Assembly (NCBI GenBank): GCA_964569245.1
Contig: CAZMTK010000003.1
Coordinates: 1 to 64,000, forward strand
Origin: JAAYTY01 sp964569245
GTDB lineage: Bacteria; Fermentibacterota; Fermentibacteria; Fermentibacterales; Fermentibacteraceae
Reading direction: 5' to 3'
DNA: 64,000 nt
Part shown: positions 34,660 to 42,672 of the stretch, piece after piece
Position numbering within the stretch: the stretch's first letter is position 1
Layout: each line of letters begins with the position of its first letter
Program-made: the position numbers and the translations under genes
The notes under the pieces: generated by a model
Databases searched by the model: none
What the model saw: only the letters and a program-made list of their open reading frames with translations
What the model was told of the DNA's origin: nothing

Positions 34660-34718
34660 TCTCGTCGCCAGGAGAGATCCTGGGCGTCTTCAGCCTCCAG
34701 GCGGCAGGCCATCCCGCG

Positions 34719-36752
34719 TCAGCCCGCCAGCTTCACCGCCGCGAACCCTGCCAGCCATGCCAGCAGGGTGAGGAAGGTGAACTGCAGGACCACCCACTTC
34801 CACCCGCCGGACTCCTTCCGCAGGACCGCCAGCGAGGCCGCACAGGGAGGAGAGACCAGGATGAAGAACATCGCGGCGAGCCCGGTCGGAGGCGAGTATC
34901 GCGCACGCAGAGCCGACACCAGGCTGTCGTGCCCGTCGCCTTCCAGCGACAGAAGAATGGCCGTCTGTGAGATGAACAGCTCCTTCGAGCCCAGAGAGCC
35001 CAGCAGGGCGGTGATGATCCTCCAGTCGAAGCCGAGGGGCGCCATCAGCGGCTCCAGCGTGCGGCCGATCCTGCCGGCGTAGGATGTCTCCAGCCTCCGG
35101 GCTCCGGATGGAGCCGGGCCGCCGGGTCCGGGCTGTGGAACCGGAAAGTAGCTGAGAAGCCAGAGCAGCACGGAGAACGCCAGGATGACCGTGCCTGCCT
35201 TGGTCAGATAGTGCTTCACGCGGAGCCACGCATGCTTCATCACGCTGCGGAGGGTGGGCAGCCTGTAGGGCGGCAGCTCCATGACGAACGGCACGTCGCT
35301 GCCGGCGAGAACGGTCCTGCGGAGGAGGCCCGCCAGGGCGAGGGCCAGAGCTGCTCCGGAAGCGTAGAGCATGGCCAGCATGGCGCCCTGTCTGCCGGGG
35401 TAGAAGGCCTGGATGAGAAGGATGTAGACAGGGAGTCTGGCTCCGCATGACATGAGGGGTAGCACTAGCATGGTCGCGAGCCTGTCCCGCCTGTCCTCGA
35501 GAGCCCTGGTGGCCATCAGGGCCGGTACGGTGCAGCCGAAGCCGAGCAGCAGCGGGATGAAGCTCCTCCCGTGAAGGCCTATCCGGTGCATGAAGCCGTC
35601 GGTGAGAAAGGCTGCCCGGGCCATGTACCCGCTGTCCTCGAGAAGCGTCATCACGAGGAACAGGATCGTCATGCCCGGCAGGAACTGGAGGACGCCCCCC
35701 ACTCCTCCGGCAAGTCCGTCCCGGACGAGCGATGTCAGCGCGCCTGGAGGCATGATCGAGGCGGCCGTCGCGCCGAGGGTGTCGAACAGCGAACCCACCA
35801 GTCCGGCAAGAGGGGCGGAGGCGCTGAAGGTGAGCCAGAATGTCGCGTACATCACGGCGGCGAATGCCGGGATGCCCCACAGGCGGCTGAGGAGCACGTC
35901 GTCGATCCTCCGCGTCAGGTCGTATCCCGACGATCCGCGCCGTATCCCTGTAGCGCATTCCCTTGCCAGCCCCCTCGCTAGCCCGTGCCTGGCCCCGGCA
36001 AGCACCAGGTCGGGCGTCTCGCCGAATACCCTCGCGATCTCCCTGGAAGCCTTCTCAGCAGCACGTGCGGCCCTAGCCGCAGCCTCCCTGCCGACGGAAC
36101 CCTCCAGGATGCGTCGCGCCGCCTCGCTCCCCTCCAGCAGGGAGGCGGCAAGGTACGCCGGAGACGCCGGCACCCTCGACGGCGGAATGTGGGCCGATAT
36201 TTCCCGGAGGTGCCTGTCGAGCTCGTCGCCGAAGCCTATCCGTCCGGGGTCGGGTGCCGACCTGGAGGCATCCATGACAGCCTGCAGGAGTTCGTTCGTC
36301 CCGGCGCAGGTCCTGCCGCAGGTTTCGACCACGCGAACGCCGAGCAGCCGGGACAGCGCCCGGGAGTCCGGAGCCGAGCCGTCGCGCCGCGCCTCGTCCA
36401 TCATGTTCAGCGCAACTACGACGCGCCGGCCCATGTGCAGGAGCTGCAGCGTCATCGCCAGCCCCCGTTCGAGGCTTGTGCAGTCGAGGACGCTCACCAC
36501 GACGTCGAAGGAGCCCGAGAGGAGGGCCCTCGCCGCCAGCTCCTCGTCGGGGCTGGAGGGTCTCGTTCCGTACATTCCCGGCAGGTCGGCGATCTCGAGC
36601 AGACGGTCGCCCCGGCGGACGCGGCCCACTGCGGAGCCCACGGTGACGCCGGAGTAGTTCCCCTCGGCTTCCGCCATGCCAGTCATGCAGTTGAAGAGGG
36701 TCGTCTTGCCGCAGTTGGGATTGCCCGCGAGGGCCACCCTGAGTGTCTTCAC
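34719..36752 (-). CDS. feoB: Ferrous iron transport protein B
   Basis: 677 aa, at the short end for FeoB. The N-terminal G-protein domain has G1 GNPNCGKTT (10-18) and G3 DLPGMYG (56-62); the G4 position reads LNMMDEA, as in other FeoB. The C-terminal two thirds are the membrane gate domain (FLPGMTILFLVMTLLEDSGYMARAAF; GFGCTVPALMATRAL, with its Cys). It imports Fe(II) under anaerobic conditions. The GTG start (36750-36752) overlaps the DtxR-FeoA stop by 4 nt, so regulator, FeoA domain and FeoB are made together. Confidence 0.95.
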   Translation of the reverse strand: MKTLRVALAGNPNCGKTTLFNCMTGMAEAEGNYSGVTVGSAVGRVRRGDRLLEIADLPGMYGTRPSSPDEELAARALLSGSFDVVVSVLDCTSLERGLAMTLQLLHMGRRVVVALNMMDEARRDGSAPDSRALSRLLGVRVVETCGRTCAGTNELLQAVMDASRSAPDPGRIGFGDELDRHLREISAHIPPSRVPASPAYLAASLLEGSEAARRILEGSVGREAAARAARAAEKASREIARVFGETPDLVLAGARHGLARGLARECATGIRRGSSGYDLTRRIDDVLLSRLWGIPAFAAVMYATFWLTFSASAPLAGLVGSLFDTLGATAASIMPPGALTSLVRDGLAGGVGGVLQFLPGMTILFLVMTLLEDSGYMARAAFLTDGFMHRIGLHGRSFIPLLLGFGCTVPALMATRALEDRRDRLATMLVLPLMSCGARLPVYILLIQAFYPGRQGAMLAMLYASGAALALALAGLLRRTVLAGSDVPFVMELPPYRLPTLRSVMKHAWLRVKHYLTKAGTVILAFSVLLWLLSYFPVPQPGPGGPAPSGARRLETSYAGRIGRTLEPLMAPLGFDWRIITALLGSLGSKELFISQTAILLSLEGDGHDSLVSALRARYSPPTGLAAMFFILVSPPCAASLAVLRKESGGWKWVVLQFTFLTLLAWLAGFAAVKLAG

Positions 36753-37474
36753 CCGACCGGTGCCTCCTCGACCTCGACTGACGCGGCCTCGCGCCTCCGG
36801 AGGGTGAGGGAGGAGTTCTCGAGCCTGATCTCGACCGGCCCCCCCAGCGGGGCTCTGCGGACCACCTCGACCTCGACGCCTGGCAGCAGACCCATCTCGG
36901 CGAGCCTCTGCCTCGCGGCGCAGTCGGAGTGCAGGTGCAGTATGCGAACCCTGGCCCCTGGAGGGAGGTCGGACAGCGCAAGGCCCATGCGGCCGCGCCT
37001 CCTGCAGCGGCCGGGCGGCGGCGCGGAGAGGCAGCCTGTGGGCTCGGCCCCTCTGAATGCAGCGCCGATCTTCGCCCCGCCGAGCATCCGGAGCTCGGCG
37101 AACTGGGCGAAGGCCACGAGGTGGGAGAGGGTGTCGGAGCTCATGTGGTGCTCCAGCGCACATGCGTCGCTCTCTGCGGCTGCGGGCTCGACGCCCAGGA
37201 TGTCTCGCAGGAAGACCAGCAGGAAGTCATGCCTTGACGCAAGCCGCTGGGCGGCCCTCGCTCCCTCCTCGGTCAGGTTGATGCTCCTTCCCGACGAGTA
37301 GCGGACGAGACCCTCCCTCTCCAGTCTCCGCAGCGCCTGGCAGACGCTCGCAGGGCTCACGGACCTGTCCTTGGCTATGTCGGTCACACGCGGTTTCCGA
37401 CCGGAGCGGACGAGCCGGTACAAGGAGAGGAGGTAGTCCTCCATGCTCTCGGTGAGAGCGGCCTGCTGCTCCAT
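36749..37474 (-). CDS. DtxR-type iron regulator fused to FeoA
   Basis: 241 aa. Residues 1-70 form a winged helix (TDIAKDRSVSPASVCQALRR is the recognition part), 75-140 a metal-binding dimerisation domain with CALEHHM: Cys105, Glu108 and His109 match the CxxEH metal ligands of iron-type DtxR rather than the Glu of MntR. A Gly/Arg-rich linker leads to a FeoA (SH3-like) domain at about 163-237 (LSDLPPGARVRILHLHSDC, RLAEMGLLPGVEVEVVRRAP). It probably represses its own promoter when Fe(II) is plentiful, and its FeoA domain may act on the FeoB made from the same mRNA. Fusions of this kind occur in several phyla. Confidence 0.9.
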   Translation of the reverse strand: MEQQAALTESMEDYLLSLYRLVRSGRKPRVTDIAKDRSVSPASVCQALRRLEREGLVRYSSGRSINLTEEGARAAQRLASRHDFLLVFLRDILGVEPAAAESDACALEHHMSSDTLSHLVAFAQFAELRMLGGAKIGAAFRGAEPTGCLSAPPPGRCRRRGRMGLALSDLPPGARVRILHLHSDCAARQRLAEMGLLPGVEVEVVRRAPLGGPVEIRLENSSLTLRRREAASVEVEEAPVG

Positions 37475-37501
37475 CGCTGCCCTCCAGGGCTGGCACGGTT
37501 G

Positions 37502-37515
37502 TTAGGCGTGCCTAA
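37502..37515 (-). promoter_or_regulatory. DtxR/MntR-type operator in the dtxR-feoB promoter
   Basis: A perfect palindrome TTAGGCGTGCCTAA, 27 nt upstream of the regulator's ATG. It matches the classic TTAGG-n-CCTAA core of DtxR-family sites. A poor -10 (TATTAG) overlaps its edge, so a bound repressor would block RNA polymerase. It predicts iron-dependent autorepression. Confidence 0.75.
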
Positions 37516-37657
37516 TATGCGCACGGATCTCTTCGGAGCAAAGGATCACAGGCTGTAGACCGGGCTCCGTCCGCGGACGCAGGCGATGGCAGGCATGAGG
37601 ATGCCGGGCAGCGGCGTGCCATGCCATGCATCTGCTGCTTCGCTTCGGTGGATGGGA

Positions 37658-37682
37658 GAGCCGGGGAGAAGCTCCCCGGCTC
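37658..37682 (-). terminator. GC hairpin after korC
   Basis: A 10-bp perfect stem (GAGCCGGGGA/TCCCCGGCTC) with a 5-nt loop, 9 nt past the korC stop. It ends the korDABC transcript. Confidence 0.65.
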
Positions 37683-37691
37683 GTCGGTGTG

Positions 37692-38318
37692 TCAGGACTG
37701 CCTGCCTCGCGGCTTCTTCCTGAGGCCGGACGGCACCGGAGCTTTGCGATCCCAGACCACCGGCCTGTTCTCCGACTGCTCCTTCGCCAGCGTTCGGCCC
37801 TCGGCGCATCCGAACTCGAAGGCCTCCAGGTTGACCTGGCGGAATCGCTCGTGAGTGCGCGCGGATATGACCCTCTTCCAGACGTCGTAGGGGAAGTACC
37901 TGGTTATCGAGGCGAAGACGCCAAGAGCTATCATGTTGGCGGTCAGGGCCGACTTGAACTTCTCCACCGCCACCCGCGTGAACGGGTACTTGTAAACCGT
38001 GCCTGTGGCCGGTGTCTGGTCGCAGAACGTGGAGTCCAGGATGATGATTCCGGTCTCCTTGACCTCTTCGCTGAAGGTGTCGCAGCTCTCCTGGTTCATG
38101 GCCAGGAGTACGTCGATCTCGCGGCAGTTGGGGAAAAGGATCTCGTCACGGGACACTATCACGTCGGTGCGGCTTGCGCCGCCTCGCGCCTCCGGGCCGT
38201 AGCTCTGGGTCTGGCAGACGTTGAAGTCCTCGGCCATCGCCACTTCCGAGAGGATCCGGCCGGCCAGACCCAGGCCCTGTCCCCCCGAGCCGCTGAGCCT
38301 TATCTCCGCATACCTCAT
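37692..38318 (-). CDS. korC: 2-oxoacid:ferredoxin oxidoreductase gamma subunit
   Basis: 208 aa. The N-terminal GSGGQGLGLAGRILSEVA motif and SYGPEARGG are typical of the gamma subunit. The last 25 residues (Pro/Arg/Lys-rich) extend past the family's usual end. Start ATG overlaps the korB stop by 4 nt. It completes the KorDABC enzyme, which converts a 2-oxoacid, probably 2-oxoglutarate, and CoA to the acyl-CoA, CO2 and reduced ferredoxin. Confidence 0.9.
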   Translation of the reverse strand: MRYAEIRLSGSGGQGLGLAGRILSEVAMAEDFNVCQTQSYGPEARGGASRTDVIVSRDEILFPNCREIDVLLAMNQESCDTFSEEVKETGIIILDSTFCDQTPATGTVYKYPFTRVAVEKFKSALTANMIALGVFASITRYFPYDVWKRVISARTHERFRQVNLEAFEFGCAEGRTLAKEQSENRPVVWDRKAPVPSGLRKKPRGRQS

Positions 38319-39157
38319 TCGCCGACCTCCCCGGAAGACCGCACCCTGCGGCAGAGTTCCAGGTACAGATCCGTGTACTCGGGGGCCTCCCTGTCCGCGA
38401 GGACTCCTCTCACGATCTTCCCGGCCAGTTCCTCGGGCTTCATGCGGGCGGCCTGCGCCACGTTGACCGAGTCGTCCCTGAGGGACTCCATCATCTTGAC
38501 GGCGTCGCCCAGCCTGTTGTCCCTTCCGTAGTTCGTTGGGCAGGGCGAGATGGCCTCGACGACACTGAAGCCCTTCTTCTCGAGAGCCTTCCTTATGAGC
38601 CCGTCGAGCTCTATCACGTGGTACACCGTCCCGCGCGCGACGAACACGCTTCCCGCGGCCTTCAGCAGCTCGCAGGTGTCGAAATCGGGCTCGACCATGC
38701 CGTACGGAGAGGTCTTCGTGATCTTCTCGAGCGGCGTCGTGGGCGAGTGCTGTCCGCCTGTCATCCCGTAGTTGTAGTTGTTAACGATGATCGCGGTGAT
38801 GTCTATGTTCCTGCGCGCCGAGTGGATGATGTGGTTGCCGCCTATCGCGAGCGCATCTCCGTCGCCCATCACCGCGATGATCCTGAGGTCGGGGTTCGCC
38901 AGCTTTATCCCGGTGGCGAAGGCGAGCGCCCTTCCGTGCATCGTGTGGAGGGTGTTGAAGTCGAGATACACGGGCATGCGGGAGGTGCAGCCGATGCCCG
39001 ATACGACCATCACCTCGTTCTTGTTCCATCCCAGACTGTCTATGGCCCGGATGATGGATCCCATCACGATGCCTATGCCGCATCCCGGGCACCACACGTG
39101 GGGGAACTTCTTCTTCGCCCTGAGATACTTGTGCTCGTACGGGAACTCGGCTGGCAT
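38315..39157 (-). CDS. korB: 2-oxoacid:ferredoxin oxidoreductase beta subunit
   Basis: 280 aa. It binds thiamine diphosphate and part of the iron-sulfur site: WCPGCGIG with Cys23 and Cys26, and the TPP motif GDGDALAIGGNHIIHSARRN at about 98-117. ATG at 39155-39157 shares one base with the korA stop (TGATG). Catalytic core with KorA. Confidence 0.93.
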   Translation of the reverse strand: MPAEFPYEHKYLRAKKKFPHVWCPGCGIGIVMGSIIRAIDSLGWNKNEVMVVSGIGCTSRMPVYLDFNTLHTMHGRALAFATGIKLANPDLRIIAVMGDGDALAIGGNHIIHSARRNIDITAIIVNNYNYGMTGGQHSPTTPLEKITKTSPYGMVEPDFDTCELLKAAGSVFVARGTVYHVIELDGLIRKALEKKGFSVVEAISPCPTNYGRDNRLGDAVKMMESLRDDSVNVAQAARMKPEELAGKIVRGVLADREAPEYTDLYLELCRRVRSSGEVGE

Positions 39158-40299
39158 CACATCACCTCCAGGGCCGCGGCGACTATCTCCTCCGGTGTGA
39201 TCTCGTATCCGTCCACGCGCTGGACGGGTACGACCCTCACCGTATCGGAAGTGAGCCTCTCGACCTCGTGGATGAGCTGCCCCTGGTTGAGCTCGGGGAC
39301 TATGATCACGTCCTTCTCGTCCAGGTGCTGCTTCACCTCGCGGTCGGGGAAGGGCCACAGGGTGACGGGCCTGAAGACCCCGACCCTCTTGTGCTTCTTC
39401 TCGAGGATGACCTGGGCCGCCTTCGCGGACCTCACCACCGAGCCGTAGGCGAAGATCACCACCCTGGAGTGCTCCACGTCGTGCATCTTCACCTCGACGA
39501 GCTCGTCCAGGCGCCTCGTGATCTTGTGCTTCAGGCGCTCCATCTTCTCGTTCACCTCGTCGCGCCGTCTCGTCGGGAAGCCCTGCTTGTCGTGCGTCAG
39601 CCCGGTAACGTGGAAGCGGTAGCCGGAACCGTAGCAAGCCATCGGCGAGACGTTCGAGGCCGCGGGATGGTAGTGCTCGTACCATTCCTTCGGAGTCTCG
39701 GGAACCGGTCTTGCGACCACCTCCACATCCTCCTTGCGGGGGAAGGTGACGCGCTCGCGCATGTGCCCGATGACCTCGTCCGACAGGAGGATGACGGGCG
39801 TGCGGAACGTCTCGGAGAGGTTGAAGGCCCTTATGGTGAGGTCGAAGCACTCCCGCACCGTAGCAGGCGCGAGGGCGATGGCGGGATGGTCGCCGTGGGT
39901 TCCCCAGCGGGCCTGCATCACGTCGCCCTGCGAAACCTGAGTGGGGAGCCCCGTCGAGGGGCCGGCACGCATCACATCGACGAGCACGAACGGGATCTCG
40001 GCGATGCAGCCGAACCCCAGGCCCTCCTGCATCAGGCTGAAGCCCGGCCCGCTCGTGGCGGTCATGGACTTGGCGCCGGCCAGGCTCGCGCCCATCACGG
40101 CACTGATGCTCGCGATCTCGTCCTCCATCTGTATGAACACGCCTCCGAGCTTCGGGAGCTCGCGGGAAAGGATCTCGGCGACCTCGGTAGAGGGAGTGAT
40201 GGGGTATCCGCCGAAGAACCTGACGCCGCTCGCCAGGGCGCCGAGGGCCACGGCCTCGTTGCCCTGGACCAGCCTGGTCTCTCCCCAGGGTACGGTCAT
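39157..40299 (-). CDS. korA: 2-oxoacid:ferredoxin oxidoreductase alpha subunit
   Basis: 380 aa. It has the pyrimidine-binding and transketolase-C parts of the enzyme: GNEAVALGALASGVRFFGGYPITPSTE at the start (split here: GYPITPS is the diagnostic part, about 31-37), TSGPGFSLMQEG (about 83-94) and the regulatory C-terminus with HEVERLTSD. The ATG overlaps the korD stop by 4 nt. The sequence type points to 2-oxoglutarate (or branched-chain) rather than pyruvate. Confidence 0.93.
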   Translation of the reverse strand: MTVPWGETRLVQGNEAVALGALASGVRFFGGYPITPSTEVAEILSRELPKLGGVFIQMEDEIASISAVMGASLAGAKSMTATSGPGFSLMQEGLGFGCIAEIPFVLVDVMRAGPSTGLPTQVSQGDVMQARWGTHGDHPAIALAPATVRECFDLTIRAFNLSETFRTPVILLSDEVIGHMRERVTFPRKEDVEVVARPVPETPKEWYEHYHPAASNVSPMACYGSGYRFHVTGLTHDKQGFPTRRRDEVNEKMERLKHKITRRLDELVEVKMHDVEHSRVVIFAYGSVVRSAKAAQVILEKKHKRVGVFRPVTLWPFPDREVKQHLDEKDVIIVPELNQGQLIHEVERLTSDTVRVVPVQRVDGYEITPEEIVAAALEVM

Positions 40300-40613
40300 T
40301 CGGTATCGCCCTCCTCCCGCATCCTCTCCATCTCTTCGGTCACGGTGACCGCCAGGTCCGGGCAGCGGCGGGCGCACATGTAGCACTTGATGCAAAGCTC
40401 GGGATGTACGACGTGCGCCTTCTGGTCGCGGCCCATCTCCAGGACCTTCTTGGGGCAGAAGGCCACGCATATTCCGCAGCCCTTGCACCACTCGTGGAAG
40501 ATGTGTACGTAGGATCGGACCTCCTCGCGGTCCTTCCCGATCTCGCTCCCGGCGGCCTCCGCTGCTGCGGCGGAAGGCGTCGCCCTGGAGCCCTCTCCGG
40601 ATACCTCCTCCAT
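40296..40613 (-). CDS. korD: 2-oxoacid:ferredoxin oxidoreductase delta (ferredoxin) subunit
   Basis: 105 aa. Two [4Fe-4S] motifs: Cys43, 46, 49, 53 (CKGCGICVAFC) and Cys74, 77, 80, 84 (CIKCYMCARRC). An Ala/Glu-rich N-terminal 30 residues is unusual. The ATG at 40611-40613 has a GGGATGTGAGG purine run. It follows the cDPG-synthetase homologue by 2 nt and is the first kor gene. Confidence 0.92.
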   Translation of the reverse strand: MEEVSGEGSRATPSAAAAEAAGSEIGKDREEVRSYVHIFHEWCKGCGICVAFCPKKVLEMGRDQKAHVVHPELCIKCYMCARRCPDLAVTVTEEMERMREEGDTE

Positions 40614-40615
40614 CC

Positions 40616-41965
40616 TCACATCCCCTTTCGCGGCCGCCCCGCCCCGGTGAAGGGCTCCAGCACCTCGGCAAGGTCGGGCCTGCCTATCTCCTGGAGGTCG
40701 TACGTCACCCTGACGAAAGGCTTGTCGATCCTTATGACCCGTCCGAGGTCTATCGGGGTTGCGACTATCACGGCATCGCACTCGCAGCTGCGGATAGTGG
40801 CCTCCAGGTCCTTCATCTGCTCGGCGCCGTAGCCCATCGCCGGAAGGACCAGGGCTTCCTCGCGATCGGCGTAGTACCTTTCGAACGTCTCGGCGATGGA
40901 ACCCACGGCGAACTCCCTGGGATCCACCGTGCCGGCCGCCCCGAAGCGTTCGGCCGCCACGAATCCCGCGCCGTACTCCATGTCACCGTGGGTGAGGGTC
41001 GGCCCGTCCTCGACCACCAGGACGGTCTTCCCCAGGATGACGTTCGGATCGGATACGCTGACGGGGCTGGCCGCCTCGACTATCCGTGCGCGGGGGTTCG
41101 TTCTGCGGACGTTGGCGCGCACCTCGCTGACATCCTCGGGATAGGCCGAGTCGATCTTGTTGATGACCACCACGTCCGCGAGCCTGAGGTTGGTCTGGCC
41201 GGGGTAGTAGGAGATCTCGTCTCCGGGCCTGTGGGGATCTACGACGGTTATCGTGAGGTCGGGCTTGAAGAAGGAGGTGTCGTTGTTGCCCCCGTCCCAG
41301 AGGACGACGTCGGCCTCCTTCTCCGCCTCGCGCAGGATCGCCTCGTAGTCGACCCCGGCGTAGACGACCATTCCCCGGGCGATATGGGGCTCGTACTCCT
41401 CCATCTCCTCTATGGTGCAGCGGTGCTTCTCGAGGTCCTTTATGGTGGCGAAGCGCTGGACCCTCTGGGCCGCCAGGTCTCCGTAGGGCATCGGATGGCG
41501 GACTACCACGACCTTCTTTCCGGCCTCACGGAGCAGCTCAGCCACCCTGCGTGTGGTCTGGCTCTTGCCGCAGCCGGTGCGGACAGCGGTCACCGCGATC
41601 ACAGGTCGGCTGCTCGAAAGCATGGTCGAGCGCACGCCGATCATCGTGAAATCCGCTCCAGCTGCGTTGCAGCGGCTCGCGAGCGCCATCACGTGGCTGT
41701 CCGACACGTCGGAGTAGGCCATCACGCACACGTCCACCGAGTGCGAGGCGACGGCCTCCTCCAGCTCGTCCTCGGGAATGATGGGGATTCCCTGGGGATA
41801 GAGCCCTCCGGCCAGCTCGGACGGGTATCTCCTGCCGGCGATGTCGGGGATCTGAGCGGCGGTGAAGGCGACGACCTCGAACGATTCGTCCGCTCTGAAC
41901 ACAGTGTTGAAGTTATGGAAGTCGCGCCCGGCTGCGCCGAGTATGAGCACCTTCCTCTTCTGCAT
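40616..41965 (-). CDS. Cyclic 2,3-diphosphoglycerate synthetase-family P-loop protein
   Basis: 449 aa. An N-terminal Rossmann-like part (ILGAAGRDFHNFNTVF, about 8-23) is followed by a P-loop (VTAVRTGCGKSQTTRR, about 125-140) and VVLWDGGNNDTSFF (a GTPase/Walker B region, about 218-231), then NKIDSA like a G4 motif. Methanogen relatives make cyclic 2,3-diphosphoglycerate; the role of bacterial homologues is uncertain. It is the first gene of the kor operon with AAAGGA before its ATG. The tight linkage to KorDABC suggests a role with that enzyme, such as assembly or metabolic coupling (inference). Confidence 0.75.
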   Translation of the reverse strand: MQKRKVLILGAAGRDFHNFNTVFRADESFEVVAFTAAQIPDIAGRRYPSELAGGLYPQGIPIIPEDELEEAVASHSVDVCVMAYSDVSDSHVMALASRCNAAGADFTMIGVRSTMLSSSRPVIAVTAVRTGCGKSQTTRRVAELLREAGKKVVVVRHPMPYGDLAAQRVQRFATIKDLEKHRCTIEEMEEYEPHIARGMVVYAGVDYEAILREAEKEADVVLWDGGNNDTSFFKPDLTITVVDPHRPGDEISYYPGQTNLRLADVVVINKIDSAYPEDVSEVRANVRRTNPRARIVEAASPVSVSDPNVILGKTVLVVEDGPTLTHGDMEYGAGFVAAERFGAAGTVDPREFAVGSIAETFERYYADREEALVLPAMGYGAEQMKDLEATIRSCECDAVIVATPIDLGRVIRIDKPFVRVTYDLQEIGRPDLAEVLEPFTGAGRPRKGM

Positions 41966-42061
41966 GGACCACGTCCTTTCCGCAAGTGTGGTGCGTTCTT
42001 GCAGGAAAGCAACAGCGGGCCCGAGACGACTGAGCCCGGCCTCTCCCGACGGGTGAAAGCG

Positions 42062-42081
42062 GCCGGCCCCTGGGGTCCGGC
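42062..42081 (-). terminator. Hairpin upstream of the kor operon
   Basis: GCCGGCCCC pairs with GGGG(T)CCGGC (one bulge) about 70 nt past the DUF2085 stop. Likely ends that operon. A TTGACA (minus, 42113-42118) lies just upstream; its spaced -10 is poor (AAGATT), so whether it drives the kor operon is unsure. Confidence 0.4.
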
Positions 42082-42150
42082 AGCAGCAGAATCTTCATAC
42101 GGCGGTATGGTCTGTCAACACCGAGGGCGGACCGGGACGGCCCCCTGCGG

Positions 42151-42672
42151 TCAGGCCCGTCCGCCCCGCGCCTCGCTGCCGTTCCCCCGGGTCCGATCCC
42201 CGGTGGAGGATCGGCTCCAGAGGAGTGTGCTGAAGAGCCAGACCAGGACGATGCCGGTGCCCCAGCCCCCGGCCAGGCCGGTCGCCACTCGAATGACGTT
42301 GAGGCTCTCGTAGAGCCCCGCGGCCTGGAGGAGCCCGTCCAGCGCCATGGGGGCCGTGAGCGCCAGCCCGGCGAGCGGGTGGCGGAGGCCTCCTCCTGAT
42401 GCGCCTGTGAAGAACGTCCCGGTTCCGAGCCCGGCCCAGTAGGCAGTGCATCTGGCGCACAGCCCGCTCGTACCCCAGGGCAGCGGCAGGCAGCGCCGGG
42501 GCAGGCGGTGACAGGTGAGGCCGAGGAAGCGCTCCAGCGCGGCTCCGAAGTCTCCTCCGACGGCAGGCTGGATGAGGGATGCGGCGAGCATCGCAAAGGC
42601 TGGGGCGGACACGGCCGCGAAGATCAGCTTCAGGGCCCTGGAGCGGTCCGGCGGCGTCAGCCGTCTGCCCAT
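42151..42672 (-). CDS. DUF2085 membrane protein
   Basis: 173 aa with four or five helices. The DUF2085 signature is clear: TCHRLPRRCLPLPW followed by GLCARCTAYWAGL (about 53-80), with conserved Cys-His and CxxC that may bind a metal. Function unknown. The ATG (42670-42672) overlaps the end of the FAD oxidoreductase by 16 nt, so it is co-translated. It is the last gene of the long surface operon. Confidence 0.8.
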   Translation of the reverse strand: MGRRLTPPDRSRALKLIFAAVSAPAFAMLAASLIQPAVGGDFGAALERFLGLTCHRLPRRCLPLPWGTSGLCARCTAYWAGLGTGTFFTGASGGGLRHPLAGLALTAPMALDGLLQAAGLYESLNVIRVATGLAGGWGTGIVLVWLFSTLLWSRSSTGDRTRGNGSEARGGRA

